DNA from: Bacteroidales bacterium UBA3834
GTDB lineage: Bacteria > Bacteroidota > Bacteroidia > Bacteroidales > P3
Direction: 5' to 3'
NCBI GenBank assembly: GCA_002392965.1
Contig: DGIA01000022.1
Coordinates: 12,458-76,457, forward strand
DNA length: 64,000 nucleotides
Translations under genes and position numbers: made by a program
In this document: positions 16,595 through 24,896 of the stretch, one piece after another
Numbering within the stretch: position 1 is the first letter of the stretch
Layout of the letters: each line of letters opens with the position of its first letter
The notes under the pieces: model-generated
The model's database searches: none
What the model was told of the DNA's origin: nothing
The model's input: the letters and a program-made list of their open reading frames with translations, nothing else

Positions 16595-17473
16595 ATGAAA
16601 AAGGTTTTGTTAAGCATCTTCGCGATGGCAGTCCTTACCATCAGCGCCAACGCCCAGAGTGTCATTGACGCCGAAGACGGACGTAACCCCAATGATTTCT
16701 ACCAAACCGGGATTGTCGTCGGCAAACGTGCCATGCCATATGCTTTCCTGCGTGAGAGCGATGTTGTTTGGAAAATGGCAATTTGGCGTCATATAGACCT
16801 CAACGAGAACTTCAACCAATTCCTCTATTATCCCTATGAGCAGGGTAAAAACGAACAAGGCCGTATCAATCTGGTGAACCTCATCATGAACGCTGCTGAA
16901 AACGGTGAGTTTGATGTCTATGAGGACGACGACATGAAAGTGCCGCAAGAATGGAGCAAAGCCCTTGCCAACCTTCAGGGAAAATCCACCAAAGCCCGTT
17001 ATGGAGAAGAAGATGAGTTCGGCGAGCAGGAAGTATTCTATGACACCATTCCAGAGAACCTCGACCCTGCCACTGCCAGGATGCTCAAACTGAAAGAGTA
17101 TTGGTATATCGACAAACAAGACTCACGTCAGAAGGTTCGCATCACCGGCCTCAGTTTCCGTTTCTCCAAAAACATCCTTCGTTCTGGTGAAAGCGAGGAG
17201 ATTTCAGAGTGGAGTTTCTGGATTCCTATGGACGACATGCGTGTACGTCAGGTGCTCGTGAATGCAAATGCCTATGATGAAAACAACGATGTGGCCGAAC
17301 GTTCCTACGATGATATCTTCATCCAGCGCTACTTTGATAGTTATGTAACCCGAGAAAGCAACAAATATAACCGCGAGATTACCGACTACCTGACTGGAGA
17401 AGACGCTATTTATGAGTCCCAACTCATCGAAGATAAAATCTTTGACATAGAGAACGATATGTGGGAGTATTAA
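16595..17473 (+). CDS. gldN: T9SS ring protein GldN/PorN
   Basis: The 292-residue exported protein has a signal peptide ending at SANAQ (about residue 20). Family signatures are LRESDVVWKMAIWRHIDLNENFNQ (about 54-77), KEYWYIDKQDSRQKVRITGLSF, WIPMDDMRVRQVLVN and a C-terminal block around YVTRESNKYNREITDYLTGEDA, ending in IEDKIFDIENDMWEY. GldN/PorN binds the lipoprotein GldK/PorK to build the outer-membrane-associated ring of T9SS. It is the last gene of the core gldKLMN run; a terminator-like hairpin follows before a paralogue. Confidence 0.95.
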   Translation: MKKVLLSIFAMAVLTISANAQSVIDAEDGRNPNDFYQTGIVVGKRAMPYAFLRESDVVWKMAIWRHIDLNENFNQFLYYPYEQGKNEQGRINLVNLIMNAAENGEFDVYEDDDMKVPQEWSKALANLQGKSTKARYGEEDEFGEQEVFYDTIPENLDPATARMLKLKEYWYIDKQDSRQKVRITGLSFRFSKNILRSGESEEISEWSFWIPMDDMRVRQVLVNANAYDENNDVAERSYDDIFIQRYFDSYVTRESNKYNREITDYLTGEDAIYESQLIEDKIFDIENDMWEY

Positions 17474-17494
17474 ATTCTCCATCAGCCAATAGAA

Positions 17495-17538
17495 AAGAGT
17501 TAAGCGTTGATTCATCCAACCCTTAGCTCTTTTTTTTT
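17495..17538 (+). terminator. Terminator between gldN and the gldN paralogue
   Basis: An imperfect stem pairs AAGAGTTAAG with CTTAGCTCTT around a central GTTG/CAAC helix and the loop, followed by nine T residues. It would stop or attenuate transcription 20-60 bp after the gldN stop codon. Confidence 0.7.
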
Positions 17539-17550
17539 GCCACCAATGAC

Positions 17551-18405
17551 ATGAAACGAAGTCCCTTCATAATACTCCTCTTGCTGTTCTTGGGGCTGCA
17601 AGCACAAACGCCCGATGAGTTCTATCCCCAGCATCTAAACAGCGAGCAAGAATCCATGTCCTACCCTCATTTAAGGGAGTGTGACGTGGTGTGGAGCACC
17701 ATGATTTGGAAAACCATTCCTGTCAACGAACTATTCAACCAGTTCTTTTATTTCCCTCTCGACAATCCTGACCGTTCCGGTAAGAAAAGCCTTGCCTACA
17801 CACTTTGGGATGCTATGGCAGAAGGACAAATTCCCATTTTTGAGGATGACGAGTTAACCATTCCGCTAGATCACGAAATCTTTGTTCGGCGCTATACAAA
17901 ACCCGACACCATCGTATTGGAAATTGGGTATGACGACGACGACAATGAGGAATACCAGACAATTATCCGTCCCAACGACTTCGATGGTGCCGACATTATC
18001 CAATATGGTATCCGGGAAGCATGGTTTATCGGGAAGCAAGACTCTCGTCAAGATTCACGGCGCTTAGCATTGGCTCCAATGAAAAAGTACTACAGGAAGT
18101 TTGCCAATACCGACGAGGAACTCTTTCTCGGCACGCTTCCCCTATTCTGGGTTCCCATGCAACATCCTTCCGTACGCCATTTACTAGCCCAAAGCATTGC
18201 CTACACCGATGCCAACAATCTCATCGGCCGCACCTCTTGGGACTGGGTATTTGTCAATCAGTACTACAGCGCATATATCACACGCGAAAGCAACCGCTAC
18301 CTTCGCACCATCAACCAATATCTGACTGGAGAGGACGCCATACTCGAAAGCGAACGCATCGAGGACAAAATCTTCAACATTGAAAGCGATATGTGGGAAT
18401 ATTAA
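17551..18405 (+). CDS. Second GldN-family protein (GldO-like paralogue)
   Basis: The 284-residue protein has a signal peptide (MKRSPFIILLLLFLGLQAQ) and is colinear with the preceding GldN. Shared blocks are LRECDVVWSTMIWKTIPVNELFNQ, REAWFIGKQDSRQDSRRLALA, FWVPMQHPSVRHLLAQSIAY and YITRESNRYLRTINQYLTGEDA, with a nearly identical C-terminus. Flavobacterium johnsoniae carries a similar tandem duplicate called gldO, which is partly redundant with gldN. Here a terminator separates the two, so the paralogue may be expressed at a lower level or under its own control. It overlaps the convergent rluD gene by 4 bp. The middle region (about 95-150) is the most diverged part. Confidence 0.88.
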   Translation: MKRSPFIILLLLFLGLQAQTPDEFYPQHLNSEQESMSYPHLRECDVVWSTMIWKTIPVNELFNQFFYFPLDNPDRSGKKSLAYTLWDAMAEGQIPIFEDDELTIPLDHEIFVRRYTKPDTIVLEIGYDDDDNEEYQTIIRPNDFDGADIIQYGIREAWFIGKQDSRQDSRRLALAPMKKYYRKFANTDEELFLGTLPLFWVPMQHPSVRHLLAQSIAYTDANNLIGRTSWDWVFVNQYYSAYITRESNRYLRTINQYLTGEDAILESERIEDKIFNIESDMWEY

Positions 18406-19415
18406 TCCCTCGCTTCAGTATATTTTCTCCACTTTTCCACCAATGCATGCATGTCTTCCGGCAATGGGCTTTCAAAGTGCAAGTGCTTGCCCGTACGAGG
18501 ATGTTCAAATCCTAATATCCGTGCATGTAAGGCTTGTCGAGGACAAAGTGCAAAACAATTCTCCACAAATTGGCGGTATCGAGTGAATGTGGTGCCCTTC
18601 AGTATGGCATCTCCCCCATATGAGGCATCACTGAACAATGGGTGGCCAATATAGCGCATGTGAGCCCTGATTTGGTGCGTGCGACCTGTCTCAAGCACAC
18701 ATTCCACCAATGTGACATAACCAAACCGTTCTAAAACATGCCAATGCGTCACAGCATGCTTACCATGTTCATCGTCACATACATCCATCACTCTACGGTC
18801 ACGCGGTGAACGAGCCAGATTGCCCGTAATGGTACCGTCGTCCATATCAAAATCGCCCCAAACCAATGCATTATATTTGCGTTCTATCGTATGGTCAAAG
18901 AACTGTTTGGCCAGCACCACTTGTGCATCTTCGTTCTTGGCCACCAAGAGCAAACCTGAAGTATCCTTGTCTATCCTGTGGACAAGCAACGGCTTAGCTT
19001 CCGAACCTTGGAAATAATACAACAATCCGTTTACCAACGTACCTGTCCAATTGCCCACTCCAGGATGAACCACCAGACCTGCGGGTTTGTCAACCACTAA
19101 CACATCCTCGTCCTCATACACCACTGGGAAATCCACCTTCTCAGGCAAAAGTTCAAACTCATGAGGCGGTTCGGGCAACAGCACAGTGATGACATCCTTC
19201 GGCTTCACCTTATAACTGGACTTGGTCTCTTTATCGTTCACCCTTACACACCCCGCTTTGGCTGCAGCTTGCACTTTATTGCGTGACACCCCTTCCAAAC
19301 GCATCTGCAGGTACAAATCCAGCCTCATGCTCTCTTGGCCACGATCTACCGTAAAGCGATGATGTTCATACAGCTCTTGCTGCTCTTGCTCCAGTTCTTC
19401 CAACTCGTCGTCCAT
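18402..19415 (-). CDS. rluD: RluD-family 23S rRNA pseudouridine synthase
   Basis: The 337-residue protein has an S4 RNA-binding domain (about residues 28-90: MRLDLYLQMRLEGVSRNKVQAA). The pseudouridine synthase catalytic domain follows. The active-site motif HRIDKDTSGLLLVAKN lies at about 144-159, with the catalytic aspartate in RIDKD. Further family motifs are KYNALVWG, RTHQIRAHMRYIGHP and the C-terminal QALHARILGFEHP. RluD isomerises uridines in helix 69 of 23S rRNA. An acidic leader of about 20 residues precedes the S4 domain. The gene is last in a minus-strand run after a T9SS cargo gene, with 2 bp between them. Confidence 0.92.
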   Translation of the reverse strand: MDDELEELEQEQQELYEHHRFTVDRGQESMRLDLYLQMRLEGVSRNKVQAAAKAGCVRVNDKETKSSYKVKPKDVITVLLPEPPHEFELLPEKVDFPVVYEDEDVLVVDKPAGLVVHPGVGNWTGTLVNGLLYYFQGSEAKPLLVHRIDKDTSGLLLVAKNEDAQVVLAKQFFDHTIERKYNALVWGDFDMDDGTITGNLARSPRDRRVMDVCDDEHGKHAVTHWHVLERFGYVTLVECVLETGRTHQIRAHMRYIGHPLFSDASYGGDAILKGTTFTRYRQFVENCFALCPRQALHARILGFEHPRTGKHLHFESPLPEDMHALVEKWRKYTEARD

Positions 19416-19417
19416 TC

Positions 19418-21268
19418 TCAGTGCCTTATTATCAATCTATTTCTTCCAATTTGTCCATCCTTGTCCACACTTCTGAGAAGATAAACGCCATCGGGCTGAC
19501 TACCGACATAAAGCGATGCCTGTTGCGATTCTGCAACCTTGCGGCCAAACATGTCATACAACGCCAAACATCTTACTTCGGTATTCACTCTCACCCATTC
19601 TGATGCCGGATTCGGATACACCACCGGACAGAAAGCCATTACTTGAGGCTTATCTATTTCCACCGTCGCAGCTATGCCGAAATAAGGACGAATCATCAGG
19701 GAACCACTAAGATAGCTCTGTTTCCAATCGCCCTCCGTGTGGGAATAAATACGACCGGCAGTATTGTTGCTTCGGTCAAAACCCAAATTGATAAAATCGT
19801 TACCTTGTTGCTCAAATCCCACAAACAGGCCACCTTGTACCAACACGGGGCTTTCCAGTATGTAACGATTGAAACGTCCTGGGACAGGCCTGCGGCGAGC
19901 CTCGTCGCGGTACAATACCTCCTGAGGCTTTCCGTCAGTTCCCACGGTCCAGAGCATGAGGTAAAAATCGATGTCGGCATTAGCCTCGTCAAGCGTTGAA
20001 TTAAAAAATATATCTATTGCAGTAAGCGTATCCTCCACACTCAAATCGAACCGATAGGCCAATAACATACTCGGTGCCGTGGAAGTAAGACTGTAACCAT
20101 TCTCCGGTGTGCCGTCGTCGTAGGCATAATAGTTGCTGAATATCTGGCGATAACGCACCGTATCATTCTTTCCGTAATCATCACCGGACGAACCAGCCCT
20201 CACAGTATGCACCACCTCATAAGTCGTTGGCTCCGTCATTGTCGGGAAAGTATAACCCACCTGAGGGGAAGCATGTCCTGCAGCGGTCTGGTAGCCACCT
20301 GTGGCAAACGGCGGAGCATTCTCATACCCACCATCATAAGAATACAACTCATTGCCGAGACTGTCTTGAATACTAAAGCCATACTGCGTAGCAAGCTCCG
20401 ACGAGTAACGGTTGGTAATCTTCATTTCCATCGTCGTCACCATGTCACCCGCAACATATTGCCTGAAAGGCATGGCCCTATAGCCCCGTAACAAGCTCGG
20501 GGCCGGTGCAGCAAAAGCAATGTCACGCATTGCCGGTTCTGGCGTCATCGTACGGCTACTGTCCATCAACAGGTAGTCAATATGCCAATAGTCACAATTG
20601 CCAGCCTTGCCAGCCTTTGGTGTTGACTCCAGGGAGGCGAAGTTGCGGAAACGGAAGCGGAACGTGCTGTCAAAATAGCCAATGTCTGTCAGAGCCACTG
20701 CCGCATATCGCCATCTCGGTTCTCCTTCCTCACGCTCACTGCCACCACAAAACCATACCGTATGCCACATGCTGTCCGCAGCCTTGTAAAAGTCCAAAAA
20801 GAGGGTATCCTGTGCATCTGGAGTGAACCCCATACGCTCCCACATCTGTCCTGTACCGCCTCCTGGCATATAGTAGAAACTCAACACCACCGAATCTGAA
20901 GGACTGAGGCTGTCTAGCCTCACCGGAAGCGATGTGGCTGTATCGGCAGGAAACACTTCCACCGATGCTGCATCATAAAGCCAACCCTGTACATCTATGG
21001 CGTCGAGCGTCAGTACACCTACTGTTGGAGCCAGCGGTCTTACATCGAACGTAGCCGTCGCTCCCCCACCCTGTTCCCAGCGTGATGCGCTGAGCGCGCC
21101 ATCGGCGAAATCGTCAAAAAAAGGCAGTTCAAGAGCCCTCGGAGCCGCCTTGCCAACCATCATACGCGACGGCACCAGAATTGACTGCAGCGGAGTCAGC
21201 ACCTCCTGTGCCGCTGCCAGCAAAGGCAACAGCATCATCAACAGTCCTATGCCCCATTGCTTTACCAC
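19418..21268 (-). CDS. T9SS-sorted secreted protein of unknown function
   Basis: The 616-residue product starts at a GTG (MVKQWGIGLLMMLLPLLAAAQ is a clear signal peptide) that overlaps the end of the PASTA gene by 7 bp. The body is beta-rich with jelly-roll-like features, such as LELPFFDDFADGALSASRWEQ near residue 46. The C-terminal 75 residues form a type A T9SS sorting domain: VVYPNPASEWVRV, ALYDMFGRKVAES, GVYLLRSVD and a basic end. It should be exported by Sec, carried over the outer membrane by T9SS, and attached to the surface or released. No catalytic motif was recognised. The same neighbours (PASTA protein, RluD) are common in Bacteroidales. Confidence 0.82.
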   Translation of the reverse strand: MVKQWGIGLLMMLLPLLAAAQEVLTPLQSILVPSRMMVGKAAPRALELPFFDDFADGALSASRWEQGGGATATFDVRPLAPTVGVLTLDAIDVQGWLYDAASVEVFPADTATSLPVRLDSLSPSDSVVLSFYYMPGGGTGQMWERMGFTPDAQDTLFLDFYKAADSMWHTVWFCGGSEREEGEPRWRYAAVALTDIGYFDSTFRFRFRNFASLESTPKAGKAGNCDYWHIDYLLMDSSRTMTPEPAMRDIAFAAPAPSLLRGYRAMPFRQYVAGDMVTTMEMKITNRYSSELATQYGFSIQDSLGNELYSYDGGYENAPPFATGGYQTAAGHASPQVGYTFPTMTEPTTYEVVHTVRAGSSGDDYGKNDTVRYRQIFSNYYAYDDGTPENGYSLTSTAPSMLLAYRFDLSVEDTLTAIDIFFNSTLDEANADIDFYLMLWTVGTDGKPQEVLYRDEARRRPVPGRFNRYILESPVLVQGGLFVGFEQQGNDFINLGFDRSNNTAGRIYSHTEGDWKQSYLSGSLMIRPYFGIAATVEIDKPQVMAFCPVVYPNPASEWVRVNTEVRCLALYDMFGRKVAESQQASLYVGSQPDGVYLLRSVDKDGQIGRNRLIIRH

Positions 21269-22155
21269 GTCCAGTCTCCCCTACTCTCTATCTCGTCGGG
21301 GGTAGGGCGCCCGTCATTGATAAATTCGGGATCATCTTCATATTCGATCTTGCTCGAATCCACTTTGAATTCCTTTACCATGCGTTCTACATCGGTGGCA
21401 TCGGCATCCACATACCACAGCTCCACAGACGTGCCATAGGGATATTTCGACACTCCGGTATAATCAGGTTCCTGCCGGAATACCACTGCCGTGTTCTTGT
21501 TACGCACACCTCCGAAATGCTCGCTTCCAACATTGAGCGAGGCCGCCAGAATGTCGCGCCGGGCCCGTTCTCGAGTCTTGCCGATGGCAAAGGGCACAAT
21601 GCTACGGCCCGACCCATCGCCAAGTCCCACCACCAAATCCACCACGGAACCTCGTTCAATCTGCTGGCCGGCATAGATAGCCTTGCCCTTGCAGGTCTGG
21701 TCTATCACATTGTTTTTGTACGGGTCTTCCACAAACTTCAACTTTCCCACCGACAAACCACAAGCCGACAATTCATTGACCGCCTGACGCACTGTCAAGC
21801 CCGCCAATTCGGGCAGCACGGCGTCATCGGGGGTATAAGCTGTCATAGTGACATATAACTTGCGGCCTTTCTTCACCATGGTGCCTGCCTTGGGATCCTG
21901 AGTCAGGATGAGACCACCCTCCTCGCCCGGGCGGAAAATGGAATCCATCACCACCACGTCCAGCTCCAGTGGATTGTCGTGTTCCAGTGTCTCGATTTTC
22001 AAGCCCACCACATCGGGCAGCTCATACTCCTGACCCTGACGGGCATAAAGACGCAGGAAAAAGAACACCAGCACCAATATGATCACCGACACCCCCACCA
22101 TCAACAGCAGATGCAGTGCCCAAGGATAACGTTTGAAGAAATTCTCTTTTTTCAT
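21262..22155 (-). CDS. Membrane-anchored PASTA-domain protein
   Basis: The 297-residue protein has a short cytoplasmic tail, one membrane helix (about residues 14-34, LHLLLMVGVSVIILVLVFFFL) and three extracytoplasmic PASTA repeats (about 42-110, 112-182 and 184-255). Repeat hallmarks are YELPDVVGLKIETL, AVLPELAGLTVRQAVNELSACGL and RSIVPFAIGKTRERARRDI. PASTA domains bind peptidoglycan or beta-lactams in kinases and penicillin-binding proteins. Here no kinase or transpeptidase domain is attached, as is usual for this Bacteroidetes family. The tail is acidic. It lies between miaB and the T9SS cargo gene and probably shares their transcript. Confidence 0.88.
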   Translation of the reverse strand: MKKENFFKRYPWALHLLLMVGVSVIILVLVFFFLRLYARQGQEYELPDVVGLKIETLEHDNPLELDVVVMDSIFRPGEEGGLILTQDPKAGTMVKKGRKLYVTMTAYTPDDAVLPELAGLTVRQAVNELSACGLSVGKLKFVEDPYKNNVIDQTCKGKAIYAGQQIERGSVVDLVVGLGDGSGRSIVPFAIGKTRERARRDILAASLNVGSEHFGGVRNKNTAVVFRQEPDYTGVSKYPYGTSVELWYVDADATDVERMVKEFKVDSSKIEYEDDPEFINDGRPTPDEIESRGDWTW

Positions 22156-22172
22156 AACTAAACACTATTCAC

Positions 22173-23510
22173 TTATGACTCATTCGGGACCAACTTACCT
22201 AACAGCGTGGCAGCCGTACAGTCTGTGACGCGCACACGCCTGTAGGTGCCAGGGTGCGCATCCTCTCTGTCGAACACCAGCACCTTGTTCTGGCTGTTTC
22301 GGCCGAAAAGGCGGACCTTGCTCCGGTGACTCTCGCCCTCTACCAGCACATCATACACGCGTCCCACTTCCAGCCGGTTGTTCTCCAATGCAATCTGTCC
22401 CTGGAGGGCGATAATCTCATTCAGCCGGCGGGTCTTTTCTTCTTCGGAGATATCATCGGGCAGATGACGCGAGGCATAGGTCCCCTCACGCTCCGAGTAT
22501 TTGAACATAAAAGCGTAGTCATAGCGCACACGACGGAAGAGGTCGAGGGTGGCCTGGTGGTCTTCGAGGGTTTCTCCACTGAATCCGGCAATCACGTCGG
22601 TGGTGATGGAGCAGTCGGGCAGATAACGCCGTATGGCATCCACTCGGTCCAAATACCATTCCACCGTGTATTTACGGTTCATCAGTTGAAGCATGCGGTT
22701 GCTGCCGCTCTGCACCGGCAGATGGATGCAGCGACAGATGTTCTCATGCCGCGCCATCACCTCCAGCAGGCGGTCGCTCAGGTCCTTGGGATGCGACGTG
22801 GCGAAACGCACCCGCAACCGCGGGTCAACCTCCGCCACCATCTGCATCAATTCCGGGAATCCAACTCCCTGCCCTTCGCATTCCTCTTTCCAGGCGTAGC
22901 TGTTCACGTTTTGTCCCAGCAGGGTCACCTCGCGGTATCCATTGTCAAACAAAGTTCGTGCCTCATTCACGATGGTCTGCGGATCGCGGCTGCGCTCACG
23001 GCCACGCGTATATGGCACCACGCAGTAGGAGCAGTAATTCTGGCAACCGCGCATAATGCTGATATAGGCTGTAATGCCGTTGCTGTCCATCCGTACAGGC
23101 TCGATGTCGGCGTAGGTCTCCGTGGTGCTCAGCTCTACCTCGGCGGCTTTCATTCCCTCACGCACCTGACGCAACAACACAGGCAGGCGGCGGTAAGCGT
23201 CGGGGCCGCAGACAAAGGAGAGGTTGTCCTCCTCGGTCATCAGACGGCTTTGCAGGCGTTCGGCCATACAACCCAATATTCCCACCCGCAAATGCGGACG
23301 GCGTGTCTGCAACGCACGCAACTCACGTACACGGTGACGCACCCGTTGCTCGGCATTGTCGCGTATAGCGCAAGTGTTGATCAGCACAAAATCCGCCTCC
23401 GACGGCTCGTTGCACAATCCATAACCCGCCTTGCCGAGGATGGCACCCACCACCTCGCTGTCGGCGAAATTCATCTGACAACCATACGTTTCTATATATA
23501 TTTTCTCCAT
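22173..23510 (-). CDS. miaB: tRNA-2-methylthio-N6-dimethylallyladenosine synthase
   Basis: I place the start at the ATG at 23510 (MEKIYIETYGCQMNFADSE); an in-frame ATG six codons upstream is less typical and sits nearer the promoter. The N-terminal UPF0004 domain carries three cysteines for an auxiliary [4Fe-4S] cluster (YGCQMN, INTCAIRD, ILGCMAERL). The radical SAM domain has GCQNYCSYCVVPYTRGRERS with the CxxxCxxC triad. A TRAM domain closes the protein. MiaB adds the methylthio group at A37 of tRNAs reading UNN codons. Length (445 residues) is normal. Confidence 0.95.
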   Translation of the reverse strand: MEKIYIETYGCQMNFADSEVVGAILGKAGYGLCNEPSEADFVLINTCAIRDNAEQRVRHRVRELRALQTRRPHLRVGILGCMAERLQSRLMTEEDNLSFVCGPDAYRRLPVLLRQVREGMKAAEVELSTTETYADIEPVRMDSNGITAYISIMRGCQNYCSYCVVPYTRGRERSRDPQTIVNEARTLFDNGYREVTLLGQNVNSYAWKEECEGQGVGFPELMQMVAEVDPRLRVRFATSHPKDLSDRLLEVMARHENICRCIHLPVQSGSNRMLQLMNRKYTVEWYLDRVDAIRRYLPDCSITTDVIAGFSGETLEDHQATLDLFRRVRYDYAFMFKYSEREGTYASRHLPDDISEEEKTRRLNEIIALQGQIALENNRLEVGRVYDVLVEGESHRSKVRLFGRNSQNKVLVFDREDAHPGTYRRVRVTDCTAATLLGKLVPNES

Positions 23511-23532
23511 GGGGAGGTCGAAAAACAAAATG

Positions 23533-23540
23533 CAAAAATA
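23533..23540 (-). promoter_or_regulatory. -7 promoter element for miaB
   Basis: The minus strand reads TATTTTTG, about 23 bp before the ATG at 23510. It supports the shorter miaB start and separates miaB from the cargo gene upstream. Confidence 0.55.
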
Positions 23541-23587
23541 CGCATTTTTTTCGACATTGCATCGTCAGAGTACAAAAAGGGCAAAAT

Positions 23588-24895
23588 TCACTTGACAATC
23601 ACCACCTTCTTTGCCTGGAAGTTGCCTATGTGAACCATATACACTCCGGGAGGCAGGTCTCGGTTGGCGACTTGGATGCCTTTCACATCATATACCTTCA
23701 CTTCCATCCCTTCGGCACCCTCCACCACGATGCGGCCTTCCTCGGCATGGATGCGGAGCCCATTGGCCTCGACTTCCGATATGCCCTCGGTGCCGTGCCC
23801 CGCATTGCGGTTGAGCACCACCGGCTCACACCAGTCGCTCCACACCGTGTGGGGTCGCGAGGTGCTGAAGTCGCATTGCTTCCGCAGGTAGAGACGATAC
23901 ACCGTGTCGGGCGACAGCGACGGCAGCGACGTGAAGGAGAGCGTCGTGTCGGTGGTGGTGACGATGTAGCCGTTGTCGGGCAACGTGCCGTCGGCGCACA
24001 GCGACAGCTGGAACAGCACCCCGTCGGCATCGTAGTCCCAACGCACCGTCCGCAATGCAGAATCCACCTCCAGCCCCCTCGGCTTGGTGCACCTCAGCTC
24101 CGTGATGGGAAACACCATCCCCCAGAACCAAAATAGTGCTCCCAATCCATCCGTATTGCAGAAATAACTGTTGTTTGGATAGAGTGTACACAGATATCGA
24201 TAATGGTCGGCAGAAGATGCCGATGTATCGGATTCGTAATAATGGCATAAAGCTAATCGATTTATTTGCATCCAGCTTTGGCTGCAACCGTCCCTGTCAA
24301 CGCCCGCATAAGCAGGCACCGGTCGATAATGGACTGGGTCCGCCGTGTTGGAATAGCCCCCAATAAGGAATGTATCTTGCGGAATAAGCGGAAGCGGTTC
24401 ATCAAAATAGAACTCAAAGCAATTGGTTGGCGTAGTGGATTTATAGACGCCATCGTCTCCTGCCCCACCCACATGGTACTCGAACACGCACTGTTTCAAT
24501 AACGGCGGGTTGCACGGGTTTATGGAATCCGAATGGGCCACACTGTCAAAACATACGTATTCCAGATAAAGTGGATTGGAGTTTGGATGAGTAGATACAC
24601 CTCGCCAGCACCTGAGCCATGCGCTGTCTGCGGGGGCAGGCAAGCTGTCCATGGTCACAGCAATTCCGTAAAGCAAGGTTTTGTCAGATGTATATACTTG
24701 ACAATAGCTCGGATTCCTAAAATAAAAAACTGAATGGTATTGTGCAACATAATTCAATGCCGGCAACGGCTTGAAGGTGTACCACGGGTCGCCGTAGCGC
24801 ACCGTGTCGCGGGTGTTCACATGCACCATAGGCTGCGCCATGGCCGGCATCAGGCCGCACATCAGCAGGACAATGAAAAACAATCGGGTCTTCAT
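23588..24895 (-). CDS. T9SS-sorted secreted protein with fibronectin III-like domain
   Basis: The 435-residue protein has a signal peptide (MKTRLFFIVLLMCGLMPAMAQ). The cysteine-containing body (about residues 25-275) is of unknown fold. A fibronectin type III-like segment follows at about 275-360 (LRCTKPRGLEVDSALRTVRWDYD through DTVYRLYLRKQC). The C-terminal region GMEVKVYDVKGIQVANRDLPPG-VYMVHIGNFQAKKVVIVK is a T9SS sorting signal that lacks the usual YPNP start. It is predicted to be surface-attached. The start lies 1 bp from the stop of the gene upstream at 24897, so the two secreted proteins are co-transcribed. Confidence 0.75.
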   Translation of the reverse strand: MKTRLFFIVLLMCGLMPAMAQPMVHVNTRDTVRYGDPWYTFKPLPALNYVAQYHSVFYFRNPSYCQVYTSDKTLLYGIAVTMDSLPAPADSAWLRCWRGVSTHPNSNPLYLEYVCFDSVAHSDSINPCNPPLLKQCVFEYHVGGAGDDGVYKSTTPTNCFEFYFDEPLPLIPQDTFLIGGYSNTADPVHYRPVPAYAGVDRDGCSQSWMQINRLALCHYYESDTSASSADHYRYLCTLYPNNSYFCNTDGLGALFWFWGMVFPITELRCTKPRGLEVDSALRTVRWDYDADGVLFQLSLCADGTLPDNGYIVTTTDTTLSFTSLPSLSPDTVYRLYLRKQCDFSTSRPHTVWSDWCEPVVLNRNAGHGTEGISEVEANGLRIHAEEGRIVVEGAEGMEVKVYDVKGIQVANRDLPPGVYMVHIGNFQAKKVVIVK

Positions 24896-24896
24896 A

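Noticed and set aside
22254..23633. A 459-codon open frame on the plus strand
   Set aside because: It is antisense to miaB; the miaB radical SAM motifs settle the coding strand.
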